Shown: positions 9,972 to 20,235, counted from the stretch's first letter. The stretch: DNA of 64,000 nt from Acidobacteriota bacterium (GCA_020845575.1 JADLFL010000018.1:1-64000); one strand, 5' to 3'. Numbers and translations are program-made. The notes: generated by a model from the sequence alone, not told the origin.

Positions 9972-10148
9972 GACCTGCACTCTACGCACGTCCCTTCGCG
10001 GCACGCAACTGCGCGCGTCCGCCCATTGCAGGCGGCGCGACACGGTGGTACCGTCAACGTTTGGAAGGACAGCCAGACGCCATCACGCCTCCGGCCCGTC
10101 CCGGTGGCCGCGCGCAGCGGCCGGCACGTCAGGTCAGGAGGAACGGCA

Positions 10149-10556
10149 GTGGCGAAGAGCCTGTTCGTCGGCAACATCCCGTACCAGGTCAGCGAACCCG
10201 AACTCGAAGAGCTGTTTGCGCAGGCCGGCACGGTCGAGAGCGTGACGGTCATGCGCGATCGCATGACCGGCCGCCCGCGCGGCTTCGCCTTCGTGTCGAT
10301 GACCAACGACGATGAAGCACTGAAGGCGATCCAGCAGTTCGACGGCGCGCAGCTCGGTGGCCGCGCGATTGCGGTCAACGAGGCACGCCCGCGTCCGGAA
10401 CGCGGACCCGGCGACTTCGGTGGCGGCGGTGGATTCGGCGGCGGTGGTGGCGGATTCGGTGGCGGTGGCGGCGGTCGTCCCGGTGGCGGGGGTGGCGGCC
10501 GCAAGCCTGGCGGTGGCCGCGGTGGCTACGGCAACCGCCGCGAACCCCGCTGGTAA
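10149..10556 (+). CDS. Glycine-rich RRM RNA-binding protein
   Basis: The 135-residue protein has one RNA-recognition motif (residues 1-80) with RNP2 (LFVGNIPY) and RNP1 (RGFAFVSM), followed by a Gly/Arg-rich tail of FGGGGG and RPGGGG repeats ending NRREPRW. It resembles the cold-inducible RRM proteins of cyanobacteria and other bacteria, thought to bind and remodel RNA; the targets are unknown. The GTG start at 10149 is fixed by AGGAGG (10136-10141) with a 7-nt gap, one of the best ribosome-binding sites here. The much longer upstream open frame is antisense to the esterase. A strong palindrome follows the stop. Confidence 0.93.
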   Translation: MAKSLFVGNIPYQVSEPELEELFAQAGTVESVTVMRDRMTGRPRGFAFVSMTNDDEALKAIQQFDGAQLGGRAIAVNEARPRPERGPGDFGGGGGFGGGGGGFGGGGGGRPGGGGGGRKPGGGRGGYGNRREPRW

Positions 10557-10570
10557 GTCAGCACGAGTGT

Positions 10571-10592
10571 GCCAGGGGTTGAAACCCCTGGC
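10571..10592. terminator. Strong stem-loop GCCAGGGGTT-GA-AACCCCTGGC
   Basis: The perfect palindrome lies between the convergent RRM and serine dehydratase genes. The same left flank (GCCAGGGGTTG) and right flank (CTCCATCTG) recur at 26774-26801, and the left part recurs at 7395. It is therefore a dispersed element that may double as a bidirectional terminator. Confidence 0.7.
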
Positions 10593-10609
10593 CTCCATCT
10601 GACACTGAC

Positions 10610-12082
10610 TCAGCACTCGCTCAGACTGAGCGGGATGTGCACGGCCAGGCCTCCATCGGCCGTTTCCTTGTACTTCGCGCTCATGTCGAGCGCCGTCGTC
10701 CACATCGTGTGAATCACCGCGTCGAGCGACACCCTGGCGTACGCCGGGTCGCTCGCGAGCGCGAGCTGCGACGCCGTGATCGCCTTGATCGCACCCATCG
10801 TGTTGCGCTCGATGCACGGGATCTGCACCAGCCCCCCGACGGGATCGCACGTGAGCCCGAGATGGTGCTCCATCGCGATCTCGGCGGCCATCAGCGCCTG
10901 GCTCGGTGAACCGCCGTTCACTTCGGTGAGCGCGGCGGCAGCCATCGCCGACGACACGCCGATCTCTGCCTGACAGCCCCCCATCGCCGCGGAGATCGTC
11001 GCGCCCTTCTTGAAGAGGCACCCGACCTCCGACGCCACGAGCAGGAACCGCGCCATGCGATCGGGTGTCGACGCCGTCTGCCCGAAGACCACGTCGTACG
11101 CCAGCACCGCGGGCAGCACACCCGCCGCGCCGTTGGTCGGCGCCGTCACCACACGCCCGAAACACGCGTTCTCTTCGTTGACGGCGAGCGCGAACGCCGT
11201 CACCCAGTCGAGCGTCCATCCGAAGCCCGTCCCGCCGGCCGCGATCGCCGCAAACCACGCGTCGATCTCCGCCGCCGTTGTCGTCGCGCCCGACACGTGG
11301 TCGCCGGCCGGCAGATTCTGCGCTGAGAGGTCGCGCGTCCCCAGCAACCGCGCGTTGATATCCGCCGCACGGCGACGCACGTTCAGCCCGCCGGGCAACC
11401 GTCCCGGTGTGTGGCACCCGCGATACATGCACTCGCGCATCACGCGCCACACGCGCGCGATGAACGCGTCGGTGTCCGCCCGCGGCCGCCACGCCGCCTC
11501 GTTCTGCAGCACGACATCAGCGATCGATCCGCCCGTCGTCTCGCACCACCGCAGCAGATCCTCGGCGGTGTCGATCGGGAACGGCAGCGACACGCCGGAT
11601 CCCGACGCGCCGTCGCGCCCCTGCCACGCCACGAAGCCACCGCCGATCGAGAAGCACACGATCTCGTCACGACGGCCATCCGTCCACTGACTCACGAAGC
11701 GCATGCCGTTGGGGTGTTCCGGCAACGACTCCTGCTCATGGAAGGTGACGGCCAGCGACGCCGTGTCGCTTGTCGCCAAGGTGAGCGTGTGCGTCTCCAG
11801 CGCGTGCCTGACGCGCGCCTGCACGTCCACCATGTCGCACGTCTCTGGATCGGCACCGAGCAGCCCCGCGACGACGGCGATGTCAGTACCGTGCCCACGC
11901 CCCGTCTTGGCGAGCGATCCGTACAGGTGCGCCTCGATCGCCTCCACGCCGGCGAGGCCCGACTCGGCAGTCCAGCGCGCCATGCACTGCTCCGCCGCGC
12001 GCCACGGCCCGAGCGTGTGCGAGCTCGACGGCCCTACGCCAATCTTGAAGATGTCGACGACGGACAGTCGCTCGTCAGCCAT
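10610..12082 (-). CDS. sdaA: L-serine ammonia-lyase (serine dehydratase), single-chain iron-sulfur type
   Basis: The 490-residue product joins the beta domain (N-terminal, [14 protein letters not shown]) and the alpha domain, as in E. coli SdaA (slightly longer here). Cysteines that would hold the [4Fe-4S] cluster are visible in [19 protein letters not shown] and [11 protein letters not shown]. The enzyme converts L-serine to pyruvate and ammonia in the cytoplasm. No upstream Shine-Dalgarno or clear -10 was found. The 5' flank (12083-12179) is filled with ATTCGGC-type repeats. It is convergent with the RRM gene and appears monocistronic. Confidence 0.96.
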   Translation of the reverse strand: MADERLSVVDIFKIGVGPSSSHTLGPWRAAEQCMARWTAESGLAGVEAIEAHLYGSLAKTGRGHGTDIAVVAGLLGADPETCDMVDVQARVRHALETHTLTLATSDTASLAVTFHEQESLPEHPNGMRFVSQWTDGRRDEIVCFSIGGGFVAWQGRDGASGSGVSLPFPIDTAEDLLRWCETTGGSIADVVLQNEAAWRPRADTDAFIARVWRVMRECMYRGCHTPGRLPGGLNVRRRAADINARLLGTRDLSAQNLPAGDHVSGATTTAAEIDAWFAAIAAGGTGFGWTLDWVTAFALAVNEENACFGRVVTAPTNGAAGVLPAVLAYDVVFGQTASTPDRMARFLLVASEVGCLFKKGATISAAMGGCQAEIGVSSAMAAAALTEVNGGSPSQALMAAEIAMEHHLGLTCDPVGGLVQIPCIERNTMGAIKAITASQLALASDPAYARVSLDAVIHTMWTTALDMSAKYKETADGGLAVHIPLSLSEC

Positions 12083-12094
12083 GGCAAGTCTGAA

Positions 12095-12175
12095 CCTCTG
12101 TCATTCGCCATTCGGCATTCGTCATTCCAATGCCCTGCATTCCGGGCATCGCGCGATCGCGGCATCGCGGCATTT
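12095..12175. repeat. Degenerate ATTCGGC/ATTCGTC heptamer repeats
   Basis: The spacer between the serine dehydratase start and the aldo/keto reductase stop is made of short direct repeats (CATTCGCCATTCGGCATTCG and GCATCGCGGCAT variants). Similar runs occur at 53189-53215 and, in the complement, near 45058-45085. Confidence 0.6.
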
Positions 12176-12179
12176 CAGG

Positions 12180-13157
12180 TCACTGCTCTGGCAGTGCTGC
12201 TTCGATTTCGTCGATCTCCGACAACGACAACCGCAGGTCCGCTGCGCCGACAACGCCATCGATCTGCGCCGCCGATCGGCCGCCGACGATCGCCCCGGTG
12301 ACGACAGGTCGCCGCAGCACCCAGGCGATCGCCACTTCGCCGGGCGACCGCCCATGACGCGCGCCAATCGTGCGCAGCACTTCGACGAGCGCGAGGTTCC
12401 GGGACAACTGCGGCTCCTGGTACTCCTTGTTGGTGCGCCGCCAGTCGCCGGCGGGCAGCGACGCCACGCGCTCCCGCGTCATCGCTCCGGTGAGCAGTCC
12501 CGAGAGCATGGGACTGTACGTCAGCACGCCGATGTCGTGTGCCTCGCAGTACGGAAGGATCTCCGGCTCGATCGCGCGGCGCAGCATCGAGTACGGCGGT
12601 TGCAGCGACGCCACAGGCGCGATCGCTTCCGCCACGCCGAGGTCCGCCACCGTGAAGTTCGAGACACCGATGTGCCGCAGCTTGCCCTGCGCCTTCAGGT
12701 CCGCGAGCGTGCCCCATGCCTCCGCCACGCTGCCCGGCGACGGCCCCTCCTGCGCAGTCCACCGCGGCCAGTGCATCTGATAGAGGTCGATGGCGTCCAC
12801 GCGCAGACGGCGCAGGCTGTCCTCGACTTCCCGTCTGATCGACGCCGCCGTGAGGTCGTGGTGCACGACGCGATCCGCGCCCCACACGAGCGTGCACTTG
12901 GTGAACACGTACGGGCGCTCGGACAACGGGATGTCGGCGAGCGCGCGCGCCACGACGTCCTCCGAGTGTCCGAGGCCATACGCAGGTGCCGTATCGACCC
13001 AGTTCATGCCGCGGCTCACCGCCTGTCGAATCGCCGCGATCGAGTCACCATCGTCCTGCGGGCCCCACCCGAAGCGCCATTCGCCGCCGATCGCCCACGC
13101 GCCGAAACCGATGGGCGTGATGTGCAGATCCGTCCTGCCGAGTTGTCGAGTATGCAC
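12180..13157 (-). CDS. Aldo/keto reductase
   Basis: The 325-residue TIM-barrel protein carries the complete aldo/keto reductase tetrad: Asp55 (VDTAPAYG), Tyr60, Lys87 (VFTKC) and His129 (YQMHWP). The NADPH-binding C-terminal loop region includes IAWVLRRPVVTGAIVGGRS. The substrate cannot be predicted. The start codon is GTG at 13157, with TAGAAT (13164-13169) 6 nt upstream and no Shine-Dalgarno, which fits leaderless expression; the hexamer overlaps the 3' end of aat 9 bp away. Confidence 0.94.
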   Translation of the reverse strand: MHTRQLGRTDLHITPIGFGAWAIGGEWRFGWGPQDDGDSIAAIRQAVSRGMNWVDTAPAYGLGHSEDVVARALADIPLSERPYVFTKCTLVWGADRVVHHDLTAASIRREVEDSLRRLRVDAIDLYQMHWPRWTAQEGPSPGSVAEAWGTLADLKAQGKLRHIGVSNFTVADLGVAEAIAPVASLQPPYSMLRRAIEPEILPYCEAHDIGVLTYSPMLSGLLTGAMTRERVASLPAGDWRRTNKEYQEPQLSRNLALVEVLRTIGARHGRSPGEVAIAWVLRRPVVTGAIVGGRSAAQIDGVVGAADLRLSLSEIDEIEAALPEQ

Positions 13158-13166
13158 GACGAGATT

Positions 13167-13769
13167 CTACGCCCGGTCAGCGAACGTACACGGAACGGCA
13201 AGCGCCGTCGTCAGGCGTTCGAGGTAGTCCGCCCGCGGGATCTCGCGCGCACCGAATTGCACGAGATGCGGCGTGATCCATTGCGTGTCGAGCAGGACGT
13301 ACCCTCGCGCGCGCAGACGCTCGACCAGCGCGACGAGCGCGACCTTCGACGCATCGGTCACCGTGTGGAACATCGATTCGCCGAAGAACGCCCCGCCAAT
13401 CGACACGCCGTACAATCCGCCGACCAGCACATCGTCCTGCCAGGTCTCCACCGAGTGCGCGTGGCCGAGCCTGTGGAGCGCCACGTAACTGCCGACGATG
13501 TCGTCGGTGATCCATGTCTCGTCTCGTGCGCTGCAGGCGCGCATGACGGCCTCGAACGCGGTGTCCACCCGCACGTCGAAGCGCGACTGCCGGACCACGC
13601 GCGCCAGGCGCGACGGGGCGTGGAACGTGTCGATGGGGATGACGCCGCGCGGGTCGGGCGAGAACCACTCGATGCGGCCTCGCCGGCCGGTGCCCATGGG
13701 GAACCAGCCGAGCGCATAGGCACGCAGGAGCAGGTCGGGGTCGATGGTCTGTCTGCCGCGCGCGCGCAT
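13167..13769 (-). CDS. aat: Leucyl/phenylalanyl-tRNA--protein transferase
   Basis: The 200-residue protein matches Aat over its length: DPDLLLRAYALGWFPMG, EWFSPDPRGVIP, then SVETWQDD, LVGGLYGVSIGGAFFGESMF and QWITPHLVQFGAREI. Aat adds Leu or Phe from tRNA to proteins with N-terminal Lys/Arg, marking them for ClpAP in the N-degron pathway. The start at 13769 was chosen over a longer frame because the upstream 81 codons are antisense to vanZ and unlike Aat. Its upstream DNA is shared with the divergent vanZ remnant. Confidence 0.95.
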   Translation of the reverse strand: MRARGRQTIDPDLLLRAYALGWFPMGTGRRGRIEWFSPDPRGVIPIDTFHAPSRLARVVRQSRFDVRVDTAFEAVMRACSARDETWITDDIVGSYVALHRLGHAHSVETWQDDVLVGGLYGVSIGGAFFGESMFHTVTDASKVALVALVERLRARGYVLLDTQWITPHLVQFGAREIPRADYLERLTTALAVPCTFADRA

Positions 13770-13794
13770 GGGCCTGCACGCTACGATACCGTCG

Positions 13795-14184
13795 ATGCGC
13801 CGGTTCGCAAGACTCCCACCTTGGATACCGCTGGCAGCGAGCGTCGTGGTCGTCCTCGCCGTGACGACAACGCCCTGGTCGGCGTACGTGGGGCATTCAC
13901 ACTGGGCGGACGTGGAATGGGTGCCGTTCACGCGAACGCTGCGCCCGCTCGATTTTCTGCTGAACGTGCTGTTGTTCGTCCCGTTCGGCGCCGCCGCAAC
14001 GGCGTAGCCCACAACGGGCGAGCGCGCGCGCCCGACAACTGCACGCCTCGCCCTCGTGGTCTGCGCCGGCGTGGCGCTGTCACTCCTGGTGGAACTGTTC
14101 CAGGTCTACTGCCACAGCCGCTCGCCCACCATGACCAATGTGGTGAGCAACGGGCTGGGCACCTGGCTCGGTACGCGACCGATG
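13795..14184 (+). pseudogene. VanZ-like membrane protein gene interrupted by an in-frame stop and cut at its 3' end
   Basis: Reading from MRRFARLPPW gives the VanZ pattern of a first helix, TTTPWSAY, and NVLLFVPFGAAAT. A TAG then lies at 14005-14007. The same frame continues without shift as ALVVCAGVALSLLVELFQVY and SRSPTMTNVVSNGLGTWLG, which is the rest of the VanZ core. Similarity ends near 14175-14185, where the frame runs into the 3' end of the opposing small gene. So the gene has a nonsense codon and has lost its end. TACGAT (13782-13787) 7 nt before the ATG is an intact leaderless-type promoter. Readthrough of TAG or a sequencing error cannot be excluded for the first defect. Confidence 0.7.
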
Positions 14185-14343
14185 CTACGCGTTGCGACGC
14201 CCATCGATGATGGTCCAGTTCGTGAGCGTGGCGTTCAGTCCATACGCATCGGCCGTGAAGTCGTCGAAGAACACAGGAGCCGCCTGCGCTGACGAAACAC
14301 CCAGTGACAGCACGACAACGAGCGGTGCGAGTCGCTTCAACAT
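14185..14343 (-). CDS. Truncated secreted protein, resembling the N-terminus of PEP-CTERM-type proteins
   Basis: This 52-codon frame begins at ATG 14343 with AAGGAGA about 5 nt upstream, a good ribosome-binding site. It encodes a signal peptide (MLKRLAPLVVVLSLGVSSAQA) followed by APVFFDDFTADAYGLNAT and TNWTIIDG, then stops at 14185. The segment FFDDF...GLN...NWTxxDG is what I know from the start of many PEP-CTERM or lectin-fold secreted proteins, which are 200 residues or longer. The body and sorting tail are missing. The stop lies where the opposing vanZ gene also loses its end, so this looks like a deletion remnant that could still be translated into a small exported peptide. Confidence 0.55.
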   Translation of the reverse strand: MLKRLAPLVVVLSLGVSSAQAAPVFFDDFTADAYGLNATLTNWTIIDGRRNA

Positions 14344-14482
14344 TCAAATCTCCTTGAAGACCACACAAGACCAGCCGTCTGGCAGCCCTGACTACCGACG
14401 CCGCCTCAGCACGCGGATGATGCTCCGGAACGACCGGTCAGGGCAGGCAGAGCGCTTGCCTGCGCCTGTTGCCAGGGACAGG

Positions 14483-15601
14483 CTACCGCATCACGTCGCT
14501 GATCGGACGGCCGGCATATCCCGTCAATTCGACGTAGCCGCGCCCCTTCACGGGCCGGCCGGCGGCTTCACCCTCGACCTCGACCGCGCCTTCCCAGTAC
14601 GTGACGCCTGTCGAACGGCGGGTCACCAGTTCCTGCGCGTCGAGTACGGCTCGCACGCGCAGGCGGGTCGCGTCACCCGGCACCGACACGTCCCATTCGA
14701 CGGGATAGGTCGCATGCGAGGTGGGCGACCGCCACGTCCGCCGCGGCTGGATGGCGAACGCGTCGGCCGCCAGTGGGCGCGACGCGCCATCGGCCGCCAC
14801 CCACGTGCCCGACGAATATGGGTCCACACCTCCGTCGGTCCGCCTGAACCGATACAGCATCAACTCCCGCCCATCGTCCAGTTGCAGCGCGAACCAGTCC
14901 CACCCTTGCACGTGTCTCTCGAGGGTGCTGGAGCCGAACTCATGATCCATCCAGCTCGCGCCCGTGACGCGGACGTCCTTCGAGCCGATGCGCAGCGTGC
15001 CGCTCGTCGGCATGCGCGTGAGGGAGTAGTAGTGCGACGCGTTGCCTGGATCGCTGCCTTTCCGGCTGTAGCCGCGGTCCCCCTGCAGGACTGCGGGCTT
15101 CCCCGGCTCGAGCCGGAGATCGAGCGCGAAGGTCTCGGCGTCGATCGCGAGGTGGTGACGACCGTCCGCGTCGAGAGACACGCGCCATGTCTCGTTCCAC
15201 ACATCGTAGCGATCGGTGCGGGCGCCGGCCCAGTGCAGGCCCGCGCGATTGATGCGGTCCTCGTAGAGGTGCACACCCGTCGCCCGATCCGTCACGGCAA
15301 CGTGCGCCATGAACAGATCGCGGACGGCCCACGGTGAGCGCGACGCAGGCTCGCGCACGAGGCCGTACCTGAAGAACGTCACCTGGTATCCGTAAGCACG
15401 TCCCTCCGCGCCAGTGACGTTGCCCGTGTAGTACCACCATTCGAGTCGGTAGTCGGGATGCGACACGTGATCGGCGGGCACCGACAGCACGCGCCCCGGC
15501 TCGGCCCGCCGCCAGTCCGTTGGCTGCGCGTGCGCGACGGTCATCGCCACCATCATCACCAGCGCGATGCGCATCGCCATCCCCTGCACGATTCGCGTCA
15601 T
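14483..15601 (-). CDS. Secreted lipocalin-like (AttH/CrtC-domain) protein of an ABC export system
   Basis: The 372-residue product has a signal peptide (MRIALVMMVAMTVAHA). The AttH/CrtC-like double lipocalin fold follows: HPDYRLEWWYYTGNV, AYGYQVTFFR, FMAHVAVTD, GSASWMDHEFG-type segment at TGASWMDHEFGS, WDWFALQLDDGRELMLYRFR and TYWEGAVEV. In AttEFGH-like clusters such a protein accompanies an ABC transporter; hydrolase or hydratase activity is predicted for the fold. ATG at 15601 overlaps the permease stop by 4 nt (ATGA), so it is the third gene of the operon ATPase-permease-AttH. The cargo is unknown. Confidence 0.85.
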   Translation of the reverse strand: MTRIVQGMAMRIALVMMVAMTVAHAQPTDWRRAEPGRVLSVPADHVSHPDYRLEWWYYTGNVTGAEGRAYGYQVTFFRYGLVREPASRSPWAVRDLFMAHVAVTDRATGVHLYEDRINRAGLHWAGARTDRYDVWNETWRVSLDADGRHHLAIDAETFALDLRLEPGKPAVLQGDRGYSRKGSDPGNASHYYSLTRMPTSGTLRIGSKDVRVTGASWMDHEFGSSTLERHVQGWDWFALQLDDGRELMLYRFRRTDGGVDPYSSGTWVAADGASRPLAADAFAIQPRRTWRSPTSHATYPVEWDVSVPGDATRLRVRAVLDAQELVTRRSTGVTYWEGAVEVEGEAAGRPVKGRGYVELTGYAGRPISDVMR

Positions 15602-18201
15602 TCGTCGCGCTCCGGGACGACGCTGACGTCGCGCATCGCGCGCCAGGCCGGGTACAACCCTGCGACGAGCGTGGCGATGACGACGAATGCGGACATCCGG
15701 GCGAGCGCACGCCACGGCACGTACCACTGGATGGTCCATCCGAAGCTCTGGACGAGCACCGTGTACACGAGGATGAGCGACAGCAGAAGGCCGACGCCAA
15801 GCCCCATCCCCTGCGCGATTGCGCCGAGCATCGCCGCCTCTCCCACGATCATCGTCGTGAGCTGCCTGCGCGACGTGCCGAGCGCGCGCAGGATCGCGAT
15901 CTCGCGCCGGCGCTCGATCACCAGCGTCATGAGCGTCCCGATGATGCCGAGCAGCGCGACGAGCACGGCGATTGCCTGCAGCGCGTACGTGACGGCGAAC
16001 GTGCTGTCGAAGATCCGCAGCACCTCTTGACGGAGCGCGCGGTTCGAGTGGATGAACACGCCAGCCGTTCCTTCGATGTCGCGCAACAACGCGTCCCGTA
16101 CGGCCACCGCGTCCGCCCCCTCGCGCAGGTACACGGCAAGCCCCGCCGGACGACGATCGCCGAAATGCCGCGTGAACACCGCGATATCCATCCGGACGAC
16201 GCCCCTGTCGTTCGAGTAGTCGTAGAAGACTGCCGCGACGTCGAACGTGCGCGGCCCCTGCGGCGTGGGCAGCGTCACGCGATCGCCGACGCGCAGGTCA
16301 TGACGCATCGCGAACGGCTCCGACACGGCCACGACATCACGGCCGGCGAGGGCCTGCAGCGCCGCACGGCCATCAACCGGCGCCTTCACCCGCAGTCCGC
16401 CATGCGACAGCAGCGTGTCCACATCACCGGCTACCAGCGTGATGGGAGTATCGTCATACGTCACCGACAGATTACGGAAGGCATCGACGGCTAGGACGTC
16501 CGGATGTGCGCGCACGACGGCTTCGACGGTCTGGGAGATGGCGACCGCTCGCGCGCCGCTGGCTCGCGTGGCGGGTCCGACGTAGAGATCCGCCCGCAAC
16601 GTCTGTCCCACCCACTCGATGACCGTCTCGCGGAAGCTCCCGACCATCACCGTGATGGCGACGGTCATCGCCAGGCTCGTCGCGAGGGCCGCCACGCTCA
16701 CGGCGACGCGCGACACATGGCCGCCGAGATTCGCGTGCGCCAGCCACCCGCCCACGCGCAGCAGCCGGAACGAGGCCGTTCGCCCGACGCGCGCCGCACC
16801 ACGCAGGACCGGCGGCGTCAGCAGCGCCGCGCCGAACACGAGTGCAGCGGCAGCCGCGTAACCGGCCAGCGGCAGGCCATCCACGGCAGGCACACGTGCG
16901 AGTCCTGCCGCAAGCACGATGAGCCCGACGCCCACCGCTGGCATCACGCCGCCGTTGCGTAGGCGAGCGGTGACGCGATCGGCGCCGCGCATCACGGCCG
17001 TCGGCGGCACGCGCGCTGCCTCGCGTGCGGGCAGCCACGCCGCGGCGAGCGACAGCGGGAGGCCGATGACCGCCGCGAGCAGCACGTCCCAACCGCTCAA
17101 CTCCGGCGTGGCCGCGGCTGATCTGACGTACAGCGTCGCGACGGTGGCCGACGTCAGGCTTCCCATCGCACTCGCGAGCGCGCGTCCCAGCGGGACGCCG
17201 GCGGCAACACCCAGCGCGCCGAACACGAGCGCCTCGCCGAGGAACAGCGCCTGCACCTGGCGGCTCGTGCCGCCGAGCGCACGCAGCGTCCCGATCTCGT
17301 GCCGGCGCGCGAGCACCGACACGGACACCGCGTTGTAGACGAGGAAGAGGCCGACGAGCAGCGCGATCGACGACAACGCCGTCAGGTTCATGTGGAACGC
17401 GGCGAGCATGCGCTCGACCTGCGCGCTGCGCCGCGACGGGCGCTGCACGTTCACACCATCGGGCAGTCGCGCGCGCACGGCGGCTTCGGCCTCGGCAACG
17501 TCGACGCCGTCGCGCAGCCTGATGTCGATGCGATCGATCCTGCCGGCGCGACCGAATGCGTCCTGCGCGGCAGCCAGGTCCATGAGCGCGAAGTGACCGT
17601 CGAGCAGCGCAGCAGGACCGTCTGCCGCGAGCAGACCGAGCACCGTGAGCGACACCTGCCTGTCGTCGACCAGCCCCACGAGTCTGTCTCCCACGGTCAC
17701 GCCATGGCGATCGGCGAACGCCCTCGTGACGACGATGGCGCCGGGCTCGACGAGCAGGCGGAGGATGTCTGTCGTACCGCGTGCCGCATCTGCCGTCGCG
17801 TACGTGCGCAATGGCGCGTCGCGCAGGACGTCCACGCCATACACACGGAGCAGCTCGGTCGGCTCATCCCCCTTGTCCACCGTAGCCCGCTGCGCGAAGG
17901 CGGAGGTTCGTACCACCAGGTCCGCGTCGATGACGGGACTCGCATGGCCGTACACGCGCAGCCAATCGAGATCGGCGATGAGTCGTTCGTCGAGCGTCCC
18001 GCCTACACCGAGAATCTCGAGCCCCGTGCGACCGGACGTCATGTCGAGCGCGGCGTCGAATCCGCGGAGGGCGCTCGCATTCGTCAACCTGATGGCCAGC
18101 ACCACGGCGATACCGACGGCCACGCCGACCGCCGTCACCATCGTGCGCAGGCGCTCGGTGGCGAGGCGCCTCACGATGACCTGCCGGAACAGCTGCGTCA
18201 T
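15598..18201 (-). CDS. ABC transporter permease with two FtsX domains (AttFG-like)
   Basis: The 867-residue protein has the architecture of a fused pair of FtsX/MacB-like permeases. An N-terminal helix ([15 protein letters not shown]) is followed by a periplasmic domain, three helices (about residues 255-400), a second helix with [17 protein letters not shown], a second periplasmic domain and three C-terminal helices ending [18 protein letters not shown]. It would work with the ATPase encoded just upstream, using ATP to drive events on the periplasmic side rather than classic membrane transport. It overlaps both neighbours by 4 nt. Confidence 0.92.
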   Translation of the reverse strand: MTQLFRQVIVRRLATERLRTMVTAVGVAVGIAVVLAIRLTNASALRGFDAALDMTSGRTGLEILGVGGTLDERLIADLDWLRVYGHASPVIDADLVVRTSAFAQRATVDKGDEPTELLRVYGVDVLRDAPLRTYATADAARGTTDILRLLVEPGAIVVTRAFADRHGVTVGDRLVGLVDDRQVSLTVLGLLAADGPAALLDGHFALMDLAAAQDAFGRAGRIDRIDIRLRDGVDVAEAEAAVRARLPDGVNVQRPSRRSAQVERMLAAFHMNLTALSSIALLVGLFLVYNAVSVSVLARRHEIGTLRALGGTSRQVQALFLGEALVFGALGVAAGVPLGRALASAMGSLTSATVATLYVRSAAATPELSGWDVLLAAVIGLPLSLAAAWLPAREAARVPPTAVMRGADRVTARLRNGGVMPAVGVGLIVLAAGLARVPAVDGLPLAGYAAAAALVFGAALLTPPVLRGAARVGRTASFRLLRVGGWLAHANLGGHVSRVAVSVAALATSLAMTVAITVMVGSFRETVIEWVGQTLRADLYVGPATRASGARAVAISQTVEAVVRAHPDVLAVDAFRNLSVTYDDTPITLVAGDVDTLLSHGGLRVKAPVDGRAALQALAGRDVVAVSEPFAMRHDLRVGDRVTLPTPQGPRTFDVAAVFYDYSNDRGVVRMDIAVFTRHFGDRRPAGLAVYLREGADAVAVRDALLRDIEGTAGVFIHSNRALRQEVLRIFDSTFAVTYALQAIAVLVALLGIIGTLMTLVIERRREIAILRALGTSRRQLTTMIVGEAAMLGAIAQGMGLGVGLLLSLILVYTVLVQSFGWTIQWYVPWRALARMSAFVVIATLVAGLYPAWRAMRDVSVVPERDE

Positions 18202-18878
18202 GCCCCGGCCGCGCCGTCGGGCGCCGCGATCCGCCCGTCGCGCAGATGGATGACGCGCGTCGCACCCGCCGCGATGGCGCTGTCGTGGGTCGCGAGGACG
18301 ATCGTCAGCCCGAGCTCGCGATTGAGGGCGTGCAGCAGATCCAGCACGAGACCGCCGTTGGCGGAGTCGAGATTGCCCGTCGGCTCGTCGGCGATGAGCA
18401 GCAGCGGCTCGTGCACCACCGCGCGTGCGATGGCGGTGCGCTGCAGTTCCCCGCCGGAGGTCTGGGCGGGGTACGCGTCGAGGCGTGCGCCGATCCCCAT
18501 GCGCGCCCCGGCGTCTCTCGCGGCCCGGATGGCGTCGACGGGCCGGCGCCCGGCCAGCAGCAACGGCAACGCGATGTTCTCGGCCAGCGTGAGCGTGGGC
18601 AGCAGGTTGAAGAACTGGAACACGAACCCGATGCGCGACCGGCGCGTCAGCGTCAGCGCCTCATCGTCAAGGGTCGTGAGGTCGTCGCCGGCGAGCACCA
18701 CCCGGCCTGCCGTCGGGCGGTCCATTGCCCCGCACACGTGCAGCAGCGTGGACTTGCCGCACCCCGACGGTCCCATGAGAGCCACGAAGTCGCCGGCGGG
18801 CACGGTGAAGGACACGCCGGCCACGGCGTCGCGCGGTTGGTCGGGGTACCGCTTCCGGATGTCGTGCAGGTGCAGCAT
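18198..18878 (-). CDS. ABC transporter ATP-binding protein (LolD/MacB-like)
   Basis: The 226-residue ATPase has Walker [11 protein letters not shown]-loop [10 protein letters not shown], a signature [14 protein letters not shown] (Thr in place of the usual Leu), Walker [14 protein letters not shown] and H-loop LATHD. It is first in the operon with the FtsX-type permease and AttH-like protein, all with 4-nt overlaps. The start at 18878 was preferred over one 57 nt upstream because the protein then begins [19 protein letters not shown] (18886-18891) lies 7 nt before the ATG without a Shine-Dalgarno. Confidence 0.94.
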   Translation of the reverse strand: MLHLHDIRKRYPDQPRDAVAGVSFTVPAGDFVALMGPSGCGKSTLLHVCGAMDRPTAGRVVLAGDDLTTLDDEALTLTRRSRIGFVFQFFNLLPTLTLAENIALPLLLAGRRPVDAIRAARDAGARMGIGARLDAYPAQTSGGELQRTAIARAVVHEPLLLIADEPTGNLDSANGGLVLDLLHALNRELGLTIVLATHDSAIAAGATRVIHLRDGRIAAPDGAAGA

Positions 18879-19152
18879 CGCTCTCAGGATAGGCCGGCCC
18901 GCTCGCCGTAGTATGCTGCTATCGACACGCACCACGACTCAACCAGGAAGACTTCAGGTAAGACATTACGCAATAAGCGTTTATCGCCCCTCAATAGAAT
19001 CGAGAGTCTTCCGTTTGCGGACCTTTGTTCACCGAACCGTCCCGTCTGGGCACGCCGTCTGTCATCCCGTGGGGCGTGCCGGGCCGGCCGAGGGAACTGC
19101 AGGATCGGCGCCCGAAGCCGATTCGTGAGGCACGAGCCGCGCTCGTCACGTC

Positions 19153-20229
19153 ATGACCATGTTGAAGAACGCCGAACAGGCTCAGCTCATCGGGACATCC
19201 GTTCAGATGACGGAGCTCAGGGAGGAAATCGAGCGCATCGCGCGCACCGACGCGAAGGTGCTCATCACCGGCGAGAGCGGCGTGGGCAAGGAACTGGTCG
19301 CCCGGGCGATCCACGTCCACAGCCAGCGTGCCGACAAGCCCTTCATCGCCATGAACTGCGCCGGACTGCCAGAGACGCTGCTCGAATCCGAACTCTTCGG
19401 GCACGTCAAGGGGAGCTTCACGGGTGCGTATCGCGACAAGCCGGGGAAGCTCGAATCGGCGCACGAGGGCACGATCTTCCTCGACGAGGTCGGCGAGATG
19501 ACCCTGCGGATGCAGGGCCTGCTGCTCCGCTTCCTCGAGACCGGCGAGTTGCAGAAGGTGGGCGCCGACCGCGGCGGGCGCATCGTGAACGTGCGGCTGG
19601 TGGCGGCCACCAACAGGAACCTGCAGGATCTCATCGCGCGCGAGCAGTTCCGCGAAGACCTGTACTACCGCCTCAACGTCATTCACTTCCAGGTCCCGCC
19701 GCTGCGGGAACGGAAGGAAGACATCCCGCAGATGATCGAGCACTTCCTGCGCCGCTACGTGTCATGGGGCGGCCATGCCGTACGCGGGTTCGAGCCCGAA
19801 GCGTTCCACCTGATGGTGGACTACGCCTGGCCGGGCAACGTGCGCGAGCTCGAGAACGTGGTCGAGCGACTGGTGGTGACGGGACGGCACGAGCTCATCC
19901 GCGCGGAAGACCTCCCGACGGAGGTCAAGTCGCAGCGCGGCGTTGGCGTTCGTCCGCGCCGCGAGCGCCGGCGCACGGTGGCCGACGACCTGTACAAGCG
20001 GATGATCGAGCAGCGGGAATCGTTCTGGACCGCCGTGTACCCGCTCTACATGGAGCGTGAGATCACCAAGCAGAACATGCGCGACCTCGTGCGGAAGGGC
20101 CTCGAGGAGTCGCGCGGCAACTACAAGATCGTCTGCCGGTTGTTCAACATGGACGCCGGCGACTACAAGCGGTTCCTGAACTTCCTGCGCAAGCACGACT
20201 GTCAGTTGCCGTTCAAGGACTTCCGGTAA
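19153..20229 (+). CDS. Sigma-54-dependent activator lacking a sensory domain
   Basis: The 358-residue protein starts almost directly at the AAA+ domain: Walker A GESGVGKE (40-47), the sigma-54 contact loop GSFTGA (87-92, Ser replacing the usual Ala of GAFTGA), Walker [11 protein letters not shown] (106-115) and an arginine-finger region [11 protein letters not shown]. After [14 protein letters not shown] comes a basic linker (about 267-280) and a C-terminal domain with [20 protein letters not shown] that looks like a divergent Fis-type helix-turn-helix. With no receiver, GAF or PAS domain, its control must lie in expression level, a partner protein or the C-terminus. No sigma-54 promoter was found nearby. 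The start could also be ATG 19159. Confidence 0.9.
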   Translation: MTMLKNAEQAQLIGTSVQMTELREEIERIARTDAKVLITGESGVGKELVARAIHVHSQRADKPFIAMNCAGLPETLLESELFGHVKGSFTGAYRDKPGKLESAHEGTIFLDEVGEMTLRMQGLLLRFLETGELQKVGADRGGRIVNVRLVAATNRNLQDLIAREQFREDLYYRLNVIHFQVPPLRERKEDIPQMIEHFLRRYVSWGGHAVRGFEPEAFHLMVDYAWPGNVRELENVVERLVVTGRHELIRAEDLPTEVKSQRGVGVRPRRERRRTVADDLYKRMIEQRESFWTAVYPLYMEREITKQNMRDLVRKGLEESRGNYKIVCRLFNMDAGDYKRFLNFLRKHDCQLPFKDFR

Positions 20230-20235
20230 CCGCTG

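Noticed and set aside
13981-14040. Possibility that the vanZ TAG is recoded or read through
   Set aside because: No context for readthrough is visible, and the gene is also truncated at its 3' end, so decay is simpler. A sequencing error remains possible.
11703-14210. Open frame of 835 codons on the + strand
   Set aside because: It runs antisense across serine dehydratase, aldo/keto reductase and aat and shows no protein-like motif.
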